Notes: a model not told the origin generated them from the sequence alone. Positions 41,261 through 54,203 are shown, counted from the first letter of the stretch. The stretch: 64,000 nt of DNA from Symbiodinium microadriaticum (GCA_001939145.1 LSRX01000847.1:262347-326346), one strand, 5' to 3'. Translations and numbers: made by a program.

Positions 41261-41593
41261 TCAGTTTTGAGCGAGACTCCAGAGGAGTCGATGTCGCTCC
41301 GAGAGCCCTGCACGCTTAGCGATGAAAAGGGTGGGCAAAGCCCCCTCAGCCTCAGGCCTGGAATGAATACTTGGTCCGCTGGAATCAGCTTCCATTTTAG
41401 CTAGGGCCTCCAAACTGACCGTGCTATCCTTGTGCAGAAAGTAGCCCAAGTCACGTAGGAGGGTGCGAGAGGCAGTCCCCAGGCCTCGCGTATGTGGTAG
41501 GCCCCCAGGATGAAGCAACAGCCGTACCACGGAGGACCAGATGCCTGCGATGTGCGTTAAACTGTAGGAAAGGAAGTGTGACATGGTGAACAT
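41261..41593 (-). CDS. Minus-strand open frame with ATG, unknown protein
   Basis: 110 codons from an ATG (complement of 41591-41593): 'MFTMSHFLSYSLTHIAGIWS' then SVVRLLLHPGGLPHT, ending at 41261. The composition is protein-like, with a helical middle (ASRTLLRDLGYFLHKDSTVS). It would be the only minus-strand gene in the window, and no family is recognised. Confidence 0.3.
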   Translation of the reverse strand: MFTMSHFLSYSLTHIAGIWSSVVRLLLHPGGLPHTRGLGTASRTLLRDLGYFLHKDSTVSLEALAKMEADSSGPSIHSRPEAEGALPTLFIAKRAGLSERHRLLWSLAQN

Positions 41594-41879
41594 GTCCCCG
41601 AATGCAGTTCTGCTTGTGGGGGCAGTTGCCCGTGCGACGCACCTGAAGCGGCGTCAGCTGTTGCCCGTATGTCTCGGACTGCTGCGCCTCTGTGGCTCGA
41701 CGGCAAGCTTTCTTGTAGGATCGTTTGCGCAAAGAAGAATCATTTTGAGAGTGCCTTGGGTCAGGAATCCTGAGGGTGCAGCAAATGAATCCTGAGGGTG
41801 CAGCAAGTGAACTATGAGGGTGCAGCAAGAGCCGACATGAAGCCCTTGATGCCGAGCCTCAGTAGTCTGAGGAGACGAT

Positions 41880-42700
41880 TGGCAAGCAGCCCCGACCAAT
41901 TTCTGCAGCTCCTGGATTGGAGAAGTAACACGGCTTGGAATGAGGAAGTGCACCATATATCCATATATATATATATATATATATATATCGTGCACTTCCT
42001 CCAAGTCCAAGGTGTGTTACAGCATTACAACATTTTGCGGGCATGGATGTTCCTGACTCAGCACCCTGCGACCGAGTCTCTGCATCACTTGGAGAACAGC
42101 CTGGAGAAGCAACGCGGCTTTGACTTTGAAGAAATGCACCATAGATATGCTGCACTTCCTCCAAGTGCAAGGTGTGTTACAGCATTACAACATTTTGCGG
42201 GGCTTTGACTTTGAAGAAATGCACCATATACATGCTGCACTTCCTCCAAGTCCAAGGTGGGTTACAGCATTACAACAATTTGCAGGCATGGATGTTCCTG
42301 AATTAGCCGCCCCCGACCGAGTTTCTGCATCACTTGGAGAACAGCCTGGAGAAGCAACACGGCTTTGACTTTGAGGAAGTGCGCCATATATATATATATA
42401 TATATATATGCTGCAACGCGGCTTGGACTTTGAGGAAATGCACCATATCCATATATATATGTATATACATACATACATACATACATACATACATACATAC
42501 ATACATGATGCACTTCCTCCAAGTCCAGGGTGTGTTACAGCATTGCAACATTTTGCAGGCATGGATGTTCCTGAATCAGCAGCCCCCGACCGAGTTTCTG
42601 CGTCACTTGGAGAAGCAACACGGCTTTGACTTTGAGGAAGTGCGCCATATATATGCTGCACTTCCTCCAGGTCCAAGGCGTTCTACAGCATTACCTTGCC
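41880..42700. repeat. Minisatellite with palindromic AT-cored units
   Basis: Three to four diverged units of about 250-270 bp share GCATGGATGTTCCTGA (about 42038, 42287, 42559), CCGAGTTTCTGCATCACTTG and GAAGCAACACGGCTTTGACT. Each unit has arms TTTGAGGAAGTGC and GCACTTCCTCCAAGTCC around a variable (AT)n or (ATAC)n core (41960-41990, 42387-42412, 42455-42507), so the units can fold into hairpins. The overlapping ORFs on both strands are repeat translations. Confidence 0.85.
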
Positions 42701-43099
42701 TCATGTCACAGCCCCTTTTTTTGTGGTGCTTGTGTTTGCTTGTGGCCAGGCCATTGGCAGCTGAGACGGTCCGAGAATCACAAATGTGACTGAATGGTCT
42801 CTTTTGTGGTCTGTAGGAATTGAGGTAGATTGGGCCTGGTGCTGTTGACCCCGGTCTTGCAAAAGGTCTTGCACGCAGTAATCTGGACTTCTTACGCACA
42901 CCCTGGAGCATGGTTGGAAAACGTGCCAGAGCTGTTTCAGAGTCTAGCTTCTGGGGTAGACAGTTACCTGTCAGCAGCTCTCTGTTTAGACTTTTAATTG
43001 GGTGATTCCGTGAATCCTGTTTCAAACGATGCTATCGACCTCTGAGGCTGAGGCTTATTGTAGGCTTATTGTAGGCCTGTTCGGGCGTGTGAAGAGACT

Positions 43100-44644
43100 T
43101 TGTTCGTTATTCATGGACAGCCAGCGACAATCAAGAACTCTTCAGCGACAGATGTGAAGCTAGCTCTCTTTCCAACGGCGCAAATATCACATGTTTTCAA
43201 CATTCCTTCAGGGCGAACTCTTGCAAAAGGTGCGACGTATTGGCAAGGACATGGGCTTCTGACATGGATCTGTTTTGCAATTTCATGTATTTTGTCCTGC
43301 TTCTCATCATGTTCCAGCCTGACTACATGGTACTGCCCGCCACGCGATCCGAATTACAAAGTGCCTTCACGAACGCGCCTGTGCTGCACACAGCTTTGGC
43401 ACAATGGTCACCACTCATTGGACCTGCTCTCGCTGCCCCTTCCTTGGACATGTGTGTAAGTGAGCGTGCCTAGTTTGCTGTTTCGATGTACGCGAAAATC
43501 TTTGGTCAACGACAACCAGAAGTTCACAGCATAGCCGGGTGGCTTTTAGCAGGTTTCGCTATTGCGGCACGTGTTCGTTTATGGACGACATTGTTTTTAT
43601 GGCCCCAGGCGCAATGCACGTCCTCGCAACATGGTTGCAAGCTGGAACCAACATCACACCGTTGGCTGCGACCCTCAAAAACCATGTGCAGCTTCGCACG
43701 TCGTTTGCGAGTTTCTTCAGCAACCTGGATGGACGACGTGCGAGGCATGGCAAAAGTGTTGACGTCCCCGTCATCGCTCAAAAGGCAAGGTTGGTCGACC
43801 ACCTCCTTGCAGCATTGCCGCTTTGGGCGGAGTGCGTGGAAACAATTGCAACAAGCATTGTTAGCCGTTAGCCTGATTGACGCCGTCGCCGCGGACAATG
43901 CCCAGGGTTCTGCAACTGCCATACGCGAAGCAACGCTGAGGTTGCTGGCGCTGCCGCTGCTGGGCGTCTTGGTGCCTACCGGCTGACCTTCATCCTGTGC
44001 GACATCTTCGCTTTGGTGGCTCACTTACTCTGCTCACGCCGGACCGCTGTTAGAGCGCGCCGGAGGCAAGGATGCGCACACAGCCGTTGCCTGCACATAT
44101 TTCAATTGCGACAACAATTCCATTTTTGGGGCCCGCTCCCCGAAGCCTCGCTCGCTCGCTTAATCGGCTGCCGGTGCAAGACTTGCAAAACCCGAGGATG
44201 GCCGGGCAAACTTTTTACATGTTGCACCAGCTCTTGCAGCACATCAATTCGGCATGGGGGTGTCGCCTGGACCTCTACGCTATCGAAGTGCTTCCTTGTG
44301 TTTGGCGGAGGTTTGTGTCACTGGTGCAGAAATTTGGTCGCCAAGGGTCCACCAAAACCAAATTAGACGGGGTCGTTGCCGATATTTGCTCCGGCGCCAT
44401 GGATTGGCGCACTCCGTTCCGGGCGACTTGCGAAGCACTGGCTGCGCGTGAGACCGCAGACATCCGCGAATTGTACAGCCTTCTCCGGTCCCATAATTTG
44501 CTAGACGACTTCTTGTCCCTTCCTGTAACTCAACAAGAGAAGGTTGCAGCCAAGATTCTATCTCCAGTATTTTGGCACGGCCACTGCCAAGCTTCGCGCG
44601 CTCAGAAGGTACTCGAAGCAAGCATCCAATCCGGAGCTGGGTGA
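43100..44644 (+). CDS. Coding-like tract in shifting + frames, unknown (possibly decayed)
   Basis: Open frames follow each other: 43100-43459, 43240-43986 (one frame with a single TAG at 43471-43473), and 44072-44644 from an ATG, 'MRTQPLPAHISIATTIPFLG' to QKVLEASIQSGAG. The last is the best: 190 codons, balanced composition, helical C-terminal half (ETADIRELYSLLRSHNLLDD). The run of frames suggests either short introns or a decayed mobile-element gene. No domain recognised. Confidence 0.3.
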
Positions 44645-44795
44645 GTGTGTGTGTGTGTGTGTGTGTCTGTGTGTGTGTGTCTGTGTGTGTGTGTNNNNNN
44701 NNNNNNNNNNNNNNNNNNNNNNNNNNNNNNNNNNNNNNNNNNNNNNNNNNNNNNNNNNNNTTTGTGTGTGTTTGTGTGTGTTTGTGTGTGTTTGT

Positions 44796-44845
<50 letters not shown>

Positions 44846-44856
44846 TTGCTTTGGGG
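44645..44856. repeat. (TG)n/(TTTG)n microsatellite interrupted by an N gap (44695-44760)
   Basis: 66 Ns sit inside the repeat, so the gap length is probably arbitrary. ORFs over it are artefacts. Confidence 0.98.
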
Positions 44857-45227
44857 CTTTGCGCTCACTGAAGCGACCTGTAGCTGCGGTCAAATGCTTG
44901 GCCGTAGCTGCCGATGCCTGCAGTGCAGGTTCTGGCGGCCAATCTCCGATCGGCTTGCCAAGGACGCTTGTCGCCAGGAGTCGCAGCATATGCGCGCCGT
45001 CAGGGTGTGTCGTTAGAACATCCGTCCTTTTTCTGGCTTGGTGCAGTCAAACACTTTGTTTGGCGCTTTGCTTGACGGTTTTTTGGGGCCACGTTGGTTT
45101 GGTTTCTTGAAGGGGCCTCGGGGCTGGGAATTTCTGCCCCAAGTGATTCCTCGTCATGCTCAGGTGGCTTGTAAGCTAGGCGCGCGTCCTCTGTAATGAT
45201 CTATGGCAAGCTCTGTTAGCCGGCGAA

Positions 45228-45695
45228 GTGCAAATAAGGTTTCTGCCGAGCGAAAGGGTTTTTGTTCATTGCGTGGTTTTTCGTTCTTCACTGTTTGTAC
45301 GCTTTTTCACGTGTCGAGGGGGCTACCAGCCAACCGCCGCCACAGAGCGAATGCGGGTCGCAGACCCCACGGCACTGATGCTCATGATGCTTCTGCCCGG
45401 GCGCGCGACGCATGCGGAATGTGACGATTTTGGCACTAAGACCGGCGAAAGATACGTTTCCGCTGTGGAGTGTAAATACATACAATTGGCGGTTGGGGGC
45501 GGCGAGTGGTGCGTTTCCAATGTACGTGGAATGACTCTGGAGGCTTCGTTGTGCTTGGTGCTGAGTGACAGTGCAACCTTAAAACGCGCGGGCAGAATGG
45601 CATGTACGTTGAGCTCGGAGGGGCCACCTGCCATCGCAGGGAGATTCGAAAGTTCAAGGGCATCTGTCAGGGCCCAACATACTGCGAAAGGATAG
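45228..45695 (+). CDS. 155-codon open frame, unknown
   Basis: The middle part 'ECDDFGTKTGERYVSAVECK' YIQLAVGGGEWCVSNV is protein-like; no ATG at the tracked start and no known domain. A second open frame of 130 codons follows at 45868-46260. Confidence 0.25.
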   Translation: MQIRFLPSERVFVHCVVFRSSLFVRFFTCRGGYQPTAATERMRVADPTALMLMMLLPGRATHAECDDFGTKTGERYVSAVECKYIQLAVGGGEWCVSNVRGMTLEASLCLVLSDSATLKRAGRMACTLSSEGPPAIAGRFESSRASVRAQHTAKG

Positions 45696-46260
45696 CACTG
45701 CGGCCATCAGCAGCGTGAACAGCCGATGTGAAGCACCGCTGTCCTGCGAAGTTATAACATGGAACGATCTTTTGTTAATGCGCCATGCTCGTGTGTGGAA
45801 GATCAAAGCAAGGGCGGAACGACGCCCATGATGCCCGCAGCGGGTCCCTCAACCACAGAAAGATCCGTTGCTAGGTTTTCGTGTGTGCCAACACATAATT
45901 CTTCTGAATGGCCTTCAGAGCTCTTGCTGGCGAGAATGCTCCCCCATCTGTACACTCAGTGTAACGTGTGCATCGTGTGCAATGTATGGCTGGCAGTGTG
46001 CGCTTTTGCCGTGGACTGCTATCAAAGCGGTGTCGCTCATGAGAGCTGTGGCAAGATGCAGGGATCTCAAGGACGCCGGATTCAGAACCAGCGTTGAGTG
46101 TTTGAAAAGCTGTCAGCACAGCGCCAGGTCTGGGCTATTCAACTTGTTGGCCGCTGACGTCCCGCACGGCCTGGCTGTCGTGTTGGCAGGCTGGGCGCAG
46201 CGTGCTGCGTTTGTTGGAAGCTTTGTGGAATTTTTTTTGCGCACAGGGGGACGGATGTAG

Positions 46261-49030
46261 GTGAATGCTACCTTCTGGGGGTGGGGCGGCCATGGTGCAC
46301 GAACTCGCACCTTGGCCTCAATTTTTTTGGGGAAGTTGGGGGTATGCGGGAATTTAGTTTTGCAGCCTATTCTTGGAGTTTGAAACTTTGCAGACAATGC
46401 TGAGGTGCGTTTACCCGGAGTATGAACACTAGACTTGCTGGCACTTGCAGTACTGACCAACCCTTTACGTGGCAAACGCAGCACAAGCCCAAGCGCACAG
46501 TTTTGGGTCACCTCGCGGGCTGCGCGAAGGACTAAAAATAAAAACGCCGCACGATAGCACGGAAACTAATTACAACGTCGGAAGATCCGATGACACACCT
46601 TTGGGTCCTTGCTCGTGTCACAACGTTGGAAGATGAACCTCTCAACGTGGGCAACTGCATCACACGGCGATGCTTTTGGTTTTCAAGGGGGGGTGGCTCA
46701 TGTTTTTGGTGCACAATAAAGACTTGTATCTGTGTATTTCACTTACGCAAAAGCTTACAAAGCCATGGTAGACTGTAACTTTCCCAAAGCTGTTGTAGCT
46801 TAACTCTTCAAAACTGCCTTATTCGGGTTCTTGGAGCCGCTGTCGTCAGAAGCAGTGGGGCGCAGCAAAGCACAGCCCCATGCGTCGAGCTGTGAACATG
46901 TCCGGGGGGTCAGCATTGGATCTTCACGGCTTTAACCCACTAATTTCAAAGGGAGGGGACTGTGCACCTGTTGTAACTCCTTCTCCGTGAACTCCGCACA
47001 GGTGGAGGTGTAAACGCTCAACCTCGACCCTACAGCCCGAGGGTTCGCTGCAGGGGCACCAGTGACTGTGCTATGTCACGTATATACACGAAAACTATGT
47101 AGAACACGTGGTTTCAAGAGGCTTCAGGGGTCACCGTGCAAAGGACATGTTTCGTATCGTTGCTGGGAAACTGCGGTCACATGGTCTGATACGCATTCCT
47201 TTGAAGTCAGACTGGAACAATTGGCGCATATTGGGGCAATGCGCACGTTGTTGAACTCACCATGGAAGTGTCTACGGAGCTGCTACGCCACAGCTACCTT
47301 GTACTTGCTGTGCTTTGCGCACTTGGTTAAACATCTTTCGACGGGACTTGCCAGCGCTTTGTGCTTAAGGATGTTCGTTGCACGTGTCCCAAGCGATGGA
47401 CGCTTAAGGTTCCGGTCCCCGACTGTGATCCCTTCAAAGCACCCATGCGGATTCCAGTTGAAATCGCAACCTCCTCGCGCAGCCCTGGGATAGAATCAGG
47501 CTCAGAGGCAGGGTCGTCATTTTTGCCTTATTGACCGGAAGCACTAAAGTGTTGCCCTGCAAATCCCCAAGTGAAGGCATATGAACAATATAGAGCAAGA
47601 GCCCTGGCTCAAGAGGTCATGTCGTTGATCTACGTGCAGAATGCAGAGGTACCCTGGCTAGCCCCTATGAAATGCAGTTGGCCTTCGTAAGTTTGTTAAT
47701 CAGGGCAGCGTGCATGCAATGTGGATCTCATGTGTTTTGTTGCCCATGCTGCTGCTAGTCCGAAGAGGTAGCCCCTTAGTGAATTCCTGTAGACCCTGGC
47801 GCATGCTGTGAAGTTCATCGTTTATGTGCGCACGCTTGTGCGTTGGCGTATACGCTCCCCCAGGTGTTTGTGAACTATCGCGCACGACGATCTGAGATCT
47901 TCAGCGCCATGACGGCCGACATGCCGAGACAAAGCTGAAACCGGTATCGTAGGCTCGCATGGGAGACACAACCGAAATTCCACATTACTTCCTGAGAGCA
48001 AAGACCTGTTGTTTACCAATGCCCCAGCTGCTTTGCAGCAGCTGTAGCACAAACGAAGTTCGAACAACCCAGGCATGTGCAGGAGGACAAGTTTTGCAAG
48101 CCAGATGATTAGTTTCGGGGGCCAGGTTTGGTTTTCATGAGTTTTCCCATGCGCTTCACCAGGATCGGCGATGCTTGGGATGTCAAGACTGCGGCAGTGC
48201 CACTAGCGGGGGTGGGGCGAATGAAGGACCTTGCGGACGCGTGCGGCATGGCTGTGTATAGGCATTTTAGGAAATCGAGGGCTTCAAGGAAAAGGCCACA
48301 AGCAACAGCAATCCTGAGAAACAGCACACGTAAGACCCCTGGGCCTAGTCGCCCCAGTCACAGAAACTCCCATGGTGCTGAACTGAACTTCTGGCCTTCG
48401 GTGCTGTTGCTTCTCAGAACATCAGTTTGATATGTGGAGTTTACTCTCAAGCTGGTGCTGTTAGGCTTTGACATTTCAGACATGTGCGAATAAAATCTCG
48501 AGCGGAAGATAGCCGCACCACACAAAGCCTGCCTGCGCAAGCAGGAAAATCCCGTTGACCCGAAGATCAACGAGCACTACCTTTGGCATGGATGCAAGCC
48601 AGAAGGGGCTGAGGGAAGCGCTAGGTGTTTCGTGCGAGGGGCCTTTTCGAAAGCATGTTGCGGTGTGGATTCTGGAAAGCCGCCATAAGGTTCGCTCTGG
48701 AATTGTCCATGTTTCTACCTGCGCCTTCGCTTGGATAGGTACATGGTGCTGCGACCATGTCATGTCCCCAAGCTCAGGTTCAGGGCTTCGCCAAAGTGCG
48801 TGCCACGCACCACATGCGACCATCTGCAAACCGACTGTCGCGTAGGCCTAGGCCTAGACATTTCCAAACTTGCGAGTTCCTGGTCACTCCTGGCAATCTT
48901 TTCAAGAGCTGCTGGATTTGCCAGAAAACAGGCTTTCCATTGTGTTCTAAATCTCAAAGCGCTCTGTTGGATCGGAGTTTACCTTTTCTGGGGGGTTAGG
49001 TGGCGGGGGAGGGGGGAATTATGAGGCACT
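46261..49030. other. Stretch without a supported gene
   Basis: No TTTAGGG filler, no strong splice-bounded exon and no recognisable domain. Open frames at 47062-47493, 48128-48430 and 48555-48845 are short and overlap frames on the other strand. Probably intergenic or intronic. Confidence 0.4.
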
Positions 49031-49035
49031 GAAGC

Positions 49036-49404
49036 ATGATTTCACCACATGCCTTCGGCAGGCGAATCAAGCTGGTGAAGGTGGGAAAAGTCCGGTCCGC
49101 CGAGCAATGGGTGGAACTTGCTGACTCGACCTGGGACCAGACATGGCTTCTGAAGCCGACGCAGAAGAAAGTTTACGACATCCTTGGTCGAAGGCAACGC
49201 TACACTCCCACTGGCTCTGTGCTCGATGGCTGGAAAGAGTATTTGCTATTCACACGCTGCTGCTGCTCCCCGGATGTTCGACCTGATGTGGCTGAAGACC
49301 TGATCTCCATAGCCGCCACAGAAAACATGGTCGAGAGAGAACGAATTCGGCGTGAGGCGCGATCGGCGAAATCTATAGCTGCTGTTCACGGAATTTTGAA
49401 ATAA
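49036..49404 (+). CDS. 122-codon open frame with ATG, unknown protein
   Basis: ATG at 49036 right after an in-frame TGA; 'RSAEQWVELADSTWDQTWLL' and a charged C-terminus 'ENMVERERIRREARSAKSIA'. An acceptor-like TTCGGCAG at 49055-49062 means it may be an internal or terminal exon instead. Composition is convincing, family unknown. Confidence 0.4.
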   Translation: MISPHAFGRRIKLVKVGKVRSAEQWVELADSTWDQTWLLKPTQKKVYDILGRRQRYTPTGSVLDGWKEYLLFTRCCCSPDVRPDVAEDLISIAATENMVERERIRREARSAKSIAAVHGILK

Positions 49405-50526
49405 AAAAAGCTGCCGGGAGTGCTTGCTAAACATTGCTATCATGAAATGCATGCCGGAGTCCACTCTCCTCGTGACTCTTGTGGTTCTCAACAGCGGGAT
49501 GTGTTAGAGGGAGCCAGAGGGAAACGTTGGCTCCGCGCCCGCATCTCAGCCGGGTCTCTGCCGTTTCAAATTCCCTCGATGTCACTTCTGTGCATTTGTT
49601 GCCATTCATTCTTCCTTCATTCTGCGGCATGTTGCAGCTTTGTCAGCATGTTCCCGGAATGGGCACCACGTGTGCTCAAAGACCGACACCCTTGAGGACA
49701 CCAAGATGCCCGCGTTTGCAATGGCAGCGAGGACCTCCATGCAACGTTATAGGGTCAGAAAGATGCGGGGCTACAGCGGCAGCAGGATCGCAAGGTCAGT
49801 GCTTTCATACGCGCTGAGCAAGCCGACTGACCTCACTCACGCGGGCGGTGGGTGGCAGTCTTTTCTCAAAGGTGTCCGGACTCCCCTCGCGTCGCAAAGC
49901 AGAGGTCCCGGTGAGCTTCTGCAAAGCTGTTGAATTTAGCGCAAGGACACGCGTCACGAGGAGCCTGGGTCGCGCAGCGGGGTGCGACTGCTGGCCTGAA
50001 TCATGAATCCCCTGATCCTCAAAGTAGTAGCCCATAGCCCGATGGTACAGCCTGCGCTCAAGGGCCGCTTGTGACACGCCGCGCTTTATGCTGTCCTGCG
50101 TTTCGCCCTGAGCCTTTGTTAGTTTTTGAGGTTTGGGGTTCAGAGTCTGTAGGGTCTTTGGGATGTTTAGGGTCTGTCGGGTCTCTCGGGTCTGGAGTCG
50201 AGTTTGGGTTTTCAGGGGGCCTTGGTTGGGGCTTGACGACTTGGTCATTGGTTGCTCGGTGTCATCATGTGGAAGCATAGAGACCCCACATAACCCAACC
50301 TGAAAGACCCTTTGCAGATTTGGGTGTTTGGACTGGTTGAAATGATTAGGGTAGGCTGGGTTGACTTTTAGTGTCATGAAGAACGTGCCGGAACCAAAAA
50401 GGTGGAAACAGACACTTCTGCAGACGAGAGCGCATGGTCTAGGGTTTGGGGTTTCGATTGAACTGGAAGACCTCCGGGTGAAACGAGAGAAGGCCCGTAG
50501 CAAAAAGGGTGAACTGCTGCATGCTG

Positions 50527-50564
<38 letters not shown>

Positions 50565-52360
50565 CGCCTCAGTGTAAGTATTAATTGGTGCTAACTTGGG
50601 ATCCCTGTGTCGCCGCTGAGCAAATGTTGACATCATGTAGCTGCTGGTGCGCAGGGTTAGGAAGTTGTCTCATGTAGTCCCGATTGTTCCTTTCAGCCAA
50701 CAGGTGGAGGGTGCGGGGGCCCGCGGACCTGGTGTGCCTTCTGAGCACAAAGGTTGGGATCGGCCTGTCCTTTGCACCTCATCTGTGTAACGCGGGTGGT
50801 CCCATCAGGATCCTTTGTCACAATTCTTTGGGGAGGCCTGGCCTAGCTCAAAGAGTTTGCAACGTGGCAGCATGACCGTTTGATGTGGTGTGCGCTTGCC
50901 CTTATGTGTGTCACAATTTCCACATCGATCATTGTGCGGCAGGCGCGCGCTGATGTTCAGGCCTTGGCGGACGGCCTGTACAAGGCGGAGCTTGCAATTG
51001 TTGTCGGATGGCGGGCTCCCAGCTGGCACATCATTCTGCTGCTGTGGGATTGCGCTCATTCAAGATATTTCTTGGCGCGCCCGCGATCCGTAGCTTTGGA
51101 GGTGTTGGGCGCTCACGCACACTAATTAGTTTTCAATAGCAAGAACAGATTAACAGATGACGGCGGGGTCTGAGCTGTTACAGCATCGTGTGTGCTGCAA
51201 GTGGCGAGGGCGTAGCTCTTTGCTATCGCTGTGATCTCGCTTCGTTCTCGCTTTGCTGGGATCTCCTACAAGATGGCATTGAGGACGGCGACTTGACCGA
51301 GGAGTCGCTGGTGGACATCCCGGCCTGAGACTTTTGTTTAACACGTGTCAAGGGTTCTATTTCCAGCGCTTTCGTTTGTTAACCTACAAAGCTTTCCTGC
51401 TGTGGCCAAGCACGCTGAGGCAGAACTCTGGCACCAGGCGCGGGGGACGTGATGTGCGAGCTGGACGGTCGTCTCTGCCGTCCGTACGGCCACATGGTCC
51501 TGCTGTTGGAGTCGTCATCTCCCCAGTTCCGCCATGGAGCAGAAACAGTCTGGTGTGATTTTTCAGGCTGGCGCTGGGGGCAAGAGACGTGCCAGAACCG
51601 TTCTCAGGCGTTCTCGTTTGAACGCATGTGGTTCCCGCAAGTACCCTGCTCGAAAGCAATTCTCCCACCAGGAAGTATAGCTATTGTAGAGGTCGGTGTT
51701 GCATGCTCAGAGCGTAGGACTGAGAAGGCATGAAGTGTCGCGGGCTGCGGTCGTCTTATTGTGTTGTTGCTTGCCATGCCATGCTGCTTTGGCGCTGCGC
51801 ACTTGCTGCCAAGTTAGGTGTAGTGTGGTCCAGATTCCGGATTGTATGCCGGAAATGACTCAATGATACGAAAGCAATGGATCATTTGTGAATCCTCCCC
51901 TCCCCAAGTGGTGTCATGAAATGCCACCATTCGCCCCAGCGGTACAATGACGAAATCCCTCCCTGCTGGGCTGTATCGGTGGGAAGGATACGGAAGGGAG
52001 CGCTCAGCGCGTGAATGGGAAGGATCATTTGTGCAATCCACCTGTTCCCAGACAATCTTGTGTAGGATGGAGATGGCAAGGGAGGAAGCTGCGATGTGTC
52101 AATCCTCCCTAATTGTCCCTAACTCTCAATGAAATTCAGCCCGATGCCTGGTTCACTCTGACTTCTTTGGGGTTTCGCTGACACCAAGATTATTCGCTGT
52201 AGTCCCATGTGCAATCCGCTTCATACGCTACAAAAGGTCACAGAAGTTGAGGCCTCATGCCGTCAACGTCGGAAGTGCGGTTGCAGGAGTTGTTCGCTCC
52301 ATCGAGCGCGACGCACAGGATGTATGAACACACCCTGGCCTGAAAGACCCGCATCTACTC
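49405..52360. other. Stretch without a supported gene
   Basis: Contains a (TGC)n tract at 50520-50562 (poly-Ala/poly-Ser ORFs) and a short GGGTCT/GTTTGGGGTT-rich piece at 50120-50215, the only telomere-like remnant of this section. Open frames at 51334-51733 are short and unrecognised. Confidence 0.4.
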
Positions 52361-52363
52361 TTC

Positions 52364-52765
52364 ATGCCCAGGTGTGGCAAGATGGAGGCAGACAGCGACT
52401 ATTACGATGACATCTCGTACACCGACCTACACTTCTGCTACAAGGTTATTGGGCACATGCAGGATGCCGCACCAGTTCAGTTTGGCTGCCGCATGTCCAA
52501 TCTGTCCAGGCTCTCACATCCAGGATGGCTACCGCCTGCTGGGGTTCCGCTTCCGAGGTGCGCGACCTATATAATTCCAAGTGCCCGTCGGAAGACTCTC
52601 TTTTTGGTAAGGATTTCCAAAGAGGCCCAAGACCGACCAACTTGCTGGGCGCCCGTCAATCCTGGCAACCATTGTAGGCGTTCAGGCGCTTGCGTTGCAT
52701 TTTGCAAGGTTGAGTTCTGGCGTGCGCCTACACAGCTTCGCACGGAGCCTCAGGGACATCATTGA
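52364..52765 (+). CDS. 133-codon open frame, unknown
   Basis: Starts 'MEADSDYYDDISYTDLHFCY' a few codons in; Cys/Pro-rich later. No domain recognised and no splice evidence. Confidence 0.25.
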   Translation: MPRCGKMEADSDYYDDISYTDLHFCYKVIGHMQDAAPVQFGCRMSNLSRLSHPGWLPPAGVPLPRCATYIIPSARRKTLFLVRISKEAQDRPTCWAPVNPGNHCRRSGACVAFCKVEFWRAPTQLRTEPQGHH

Positions 52766-54160
52766 CTCACTGCAGGCGGACGTGCGTGTTTTTCGGGACA
52801 CGCAGCATCAGGCCAAGTGAAATTAAATTTCACGGGAAGGAGCCAAGACAGTTCTAGCAGAAGCGGCATACCCGAACAGAAGTTGCAAAAATCCAACGCC
52901 AAAAGCAACACCATGAAGTACCTTAACCCAGGCAGGGAGTGAGTGTGACGAGCAGTGGCAAAGCTTTCAGCCTAGACCCGGGGGGCAGGGGTGGGGTGTA
53001 GTTTCCTCTCAGAGGAAGCTGCCTTAAAACTACTACAGCCTAAATGGAGCGACCGACCCCGAGCCTCCGAAGGGGTGGCCTACCCAAGCGCACACCAGAA
53101 GAAATGAACGGACTGACACACCAGAAGGAGTCCTACAAATGAAACCCCAGCCCCCATTTTGGACGGAGCAAGAAAGTCACGTGTGGTCTGCTGCAGGTTT
53201 TGCGCTATAAGCTAAGCGAAATCAGTCAACAGCCCTCCCAACTTGATCCTTGAGCTAGTTCCCCCCCGCCCCCCCTCCCCCGTTTGTCGAAGTGTTTCGG
53301 CCCAGGTCAGACATTCAAGACTGACCTCATGTGCGAGGTGACGGTACCATGTTCTTTTTCCACATGAAACAACCCTGTGTTCTGAAACGCAGGTGGTGAC
53401 TTCTATATGCCCTCGACGAGGGAAATGGTCGCTCTCCTCAGCTACATGGGCCGGCGTTTGTTGGGAAGCTTTGTCGGCTGAGTCTTTGCCGTGCTGGATT
53501 TGTGTTGGTTTTCCGTCGCAGCCATTTAGGCAAATTGACAACGTTTAAGCCATACAAAGAAGCTAGAAGCTGCTAAGGCCGTTTTCACGCATGCCAGGTG
53601 CAAGCGTGCGGCTATTGCTGCCGAAGCTACCTTTGCTTCGGCAACTGCTGTTGCTGCTGCGGGGCAAATCCCGAGTCCGAGCCATGGATGTGTTGATCAG
53701 CAGTTGCTTGCGTGCTTCTGGAGGTCCCTGGCAAGTCTTTCAGCTTGGGAGCGGAGGTCCCTGACGAGTCTTTCAAAGTCTTGGGAGCTGCAGTCTTAAG
53801 TCTTAAGATGCTTCTGAAACGACATGAGTTCGCGTGGGGGATGAGCAAAGTGCAACGGTCAGACCCCATCTGCACTACGATCGTGGTGTGGTTCTGGCAG
53901 TCTGGTACCTCAGTCTCCGCTGAGAATGATATCCCTGCGTTGGGCAACTGAGGGAATATCTGCACCGGTTGGACAACCCAGATATCGTTCGGCTCTCAAA
54001 CAGCAGCATGCTGCACACCCAGGCAACGCAAATGCATGTGCAACACTCAGGCCCCATTGACGCTGGACATCAAGGCTCCTGCAGAAGTAGCGAAAATGCG
54101 AATGGCCACATGCAGAGGACGGACATGTTCTGCCAGGCAGCAGAATCAGTTTTGAGCTGA
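52766..54160. other. Stretch without a supported gene
   Basis: Only short overlapping frames; a GCTGTTGCTGCTG-rich piece near 53645 and inverted CTTCTGAAAC-type words. Nothing I can name. Confidence 0.35.
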
Positions 54161-54167
54161 GGTCTAG

Positions 54168-54170
<3 letters not shown>

Positions 54171-54203
<33 letters not shown>
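54171..54203. repeat. (TA)n microsatellite
   Basis: About 16 TA units. Confidence 0.95.

Noticed and set aside
41900-42700. CRISPR array
   Set aside because: Units are about 250 bp with microsatellite cores, not 20-40 bp repeats with unique spacers, and the organism is eukaryotic.
43560-43620. Reverse transcriptase catalytic motif (CSFMDDIVFMA)
   Set aside because: FxDD occurs in one of three overlapping open frames, with none of the other RT blocks around it; most likely chance.
44544-45110. Cys/Val and Thr/His repeat proteins over the (TG)n tract
   Set aside because: Microsatellite plus N gap; codons are an artefact.
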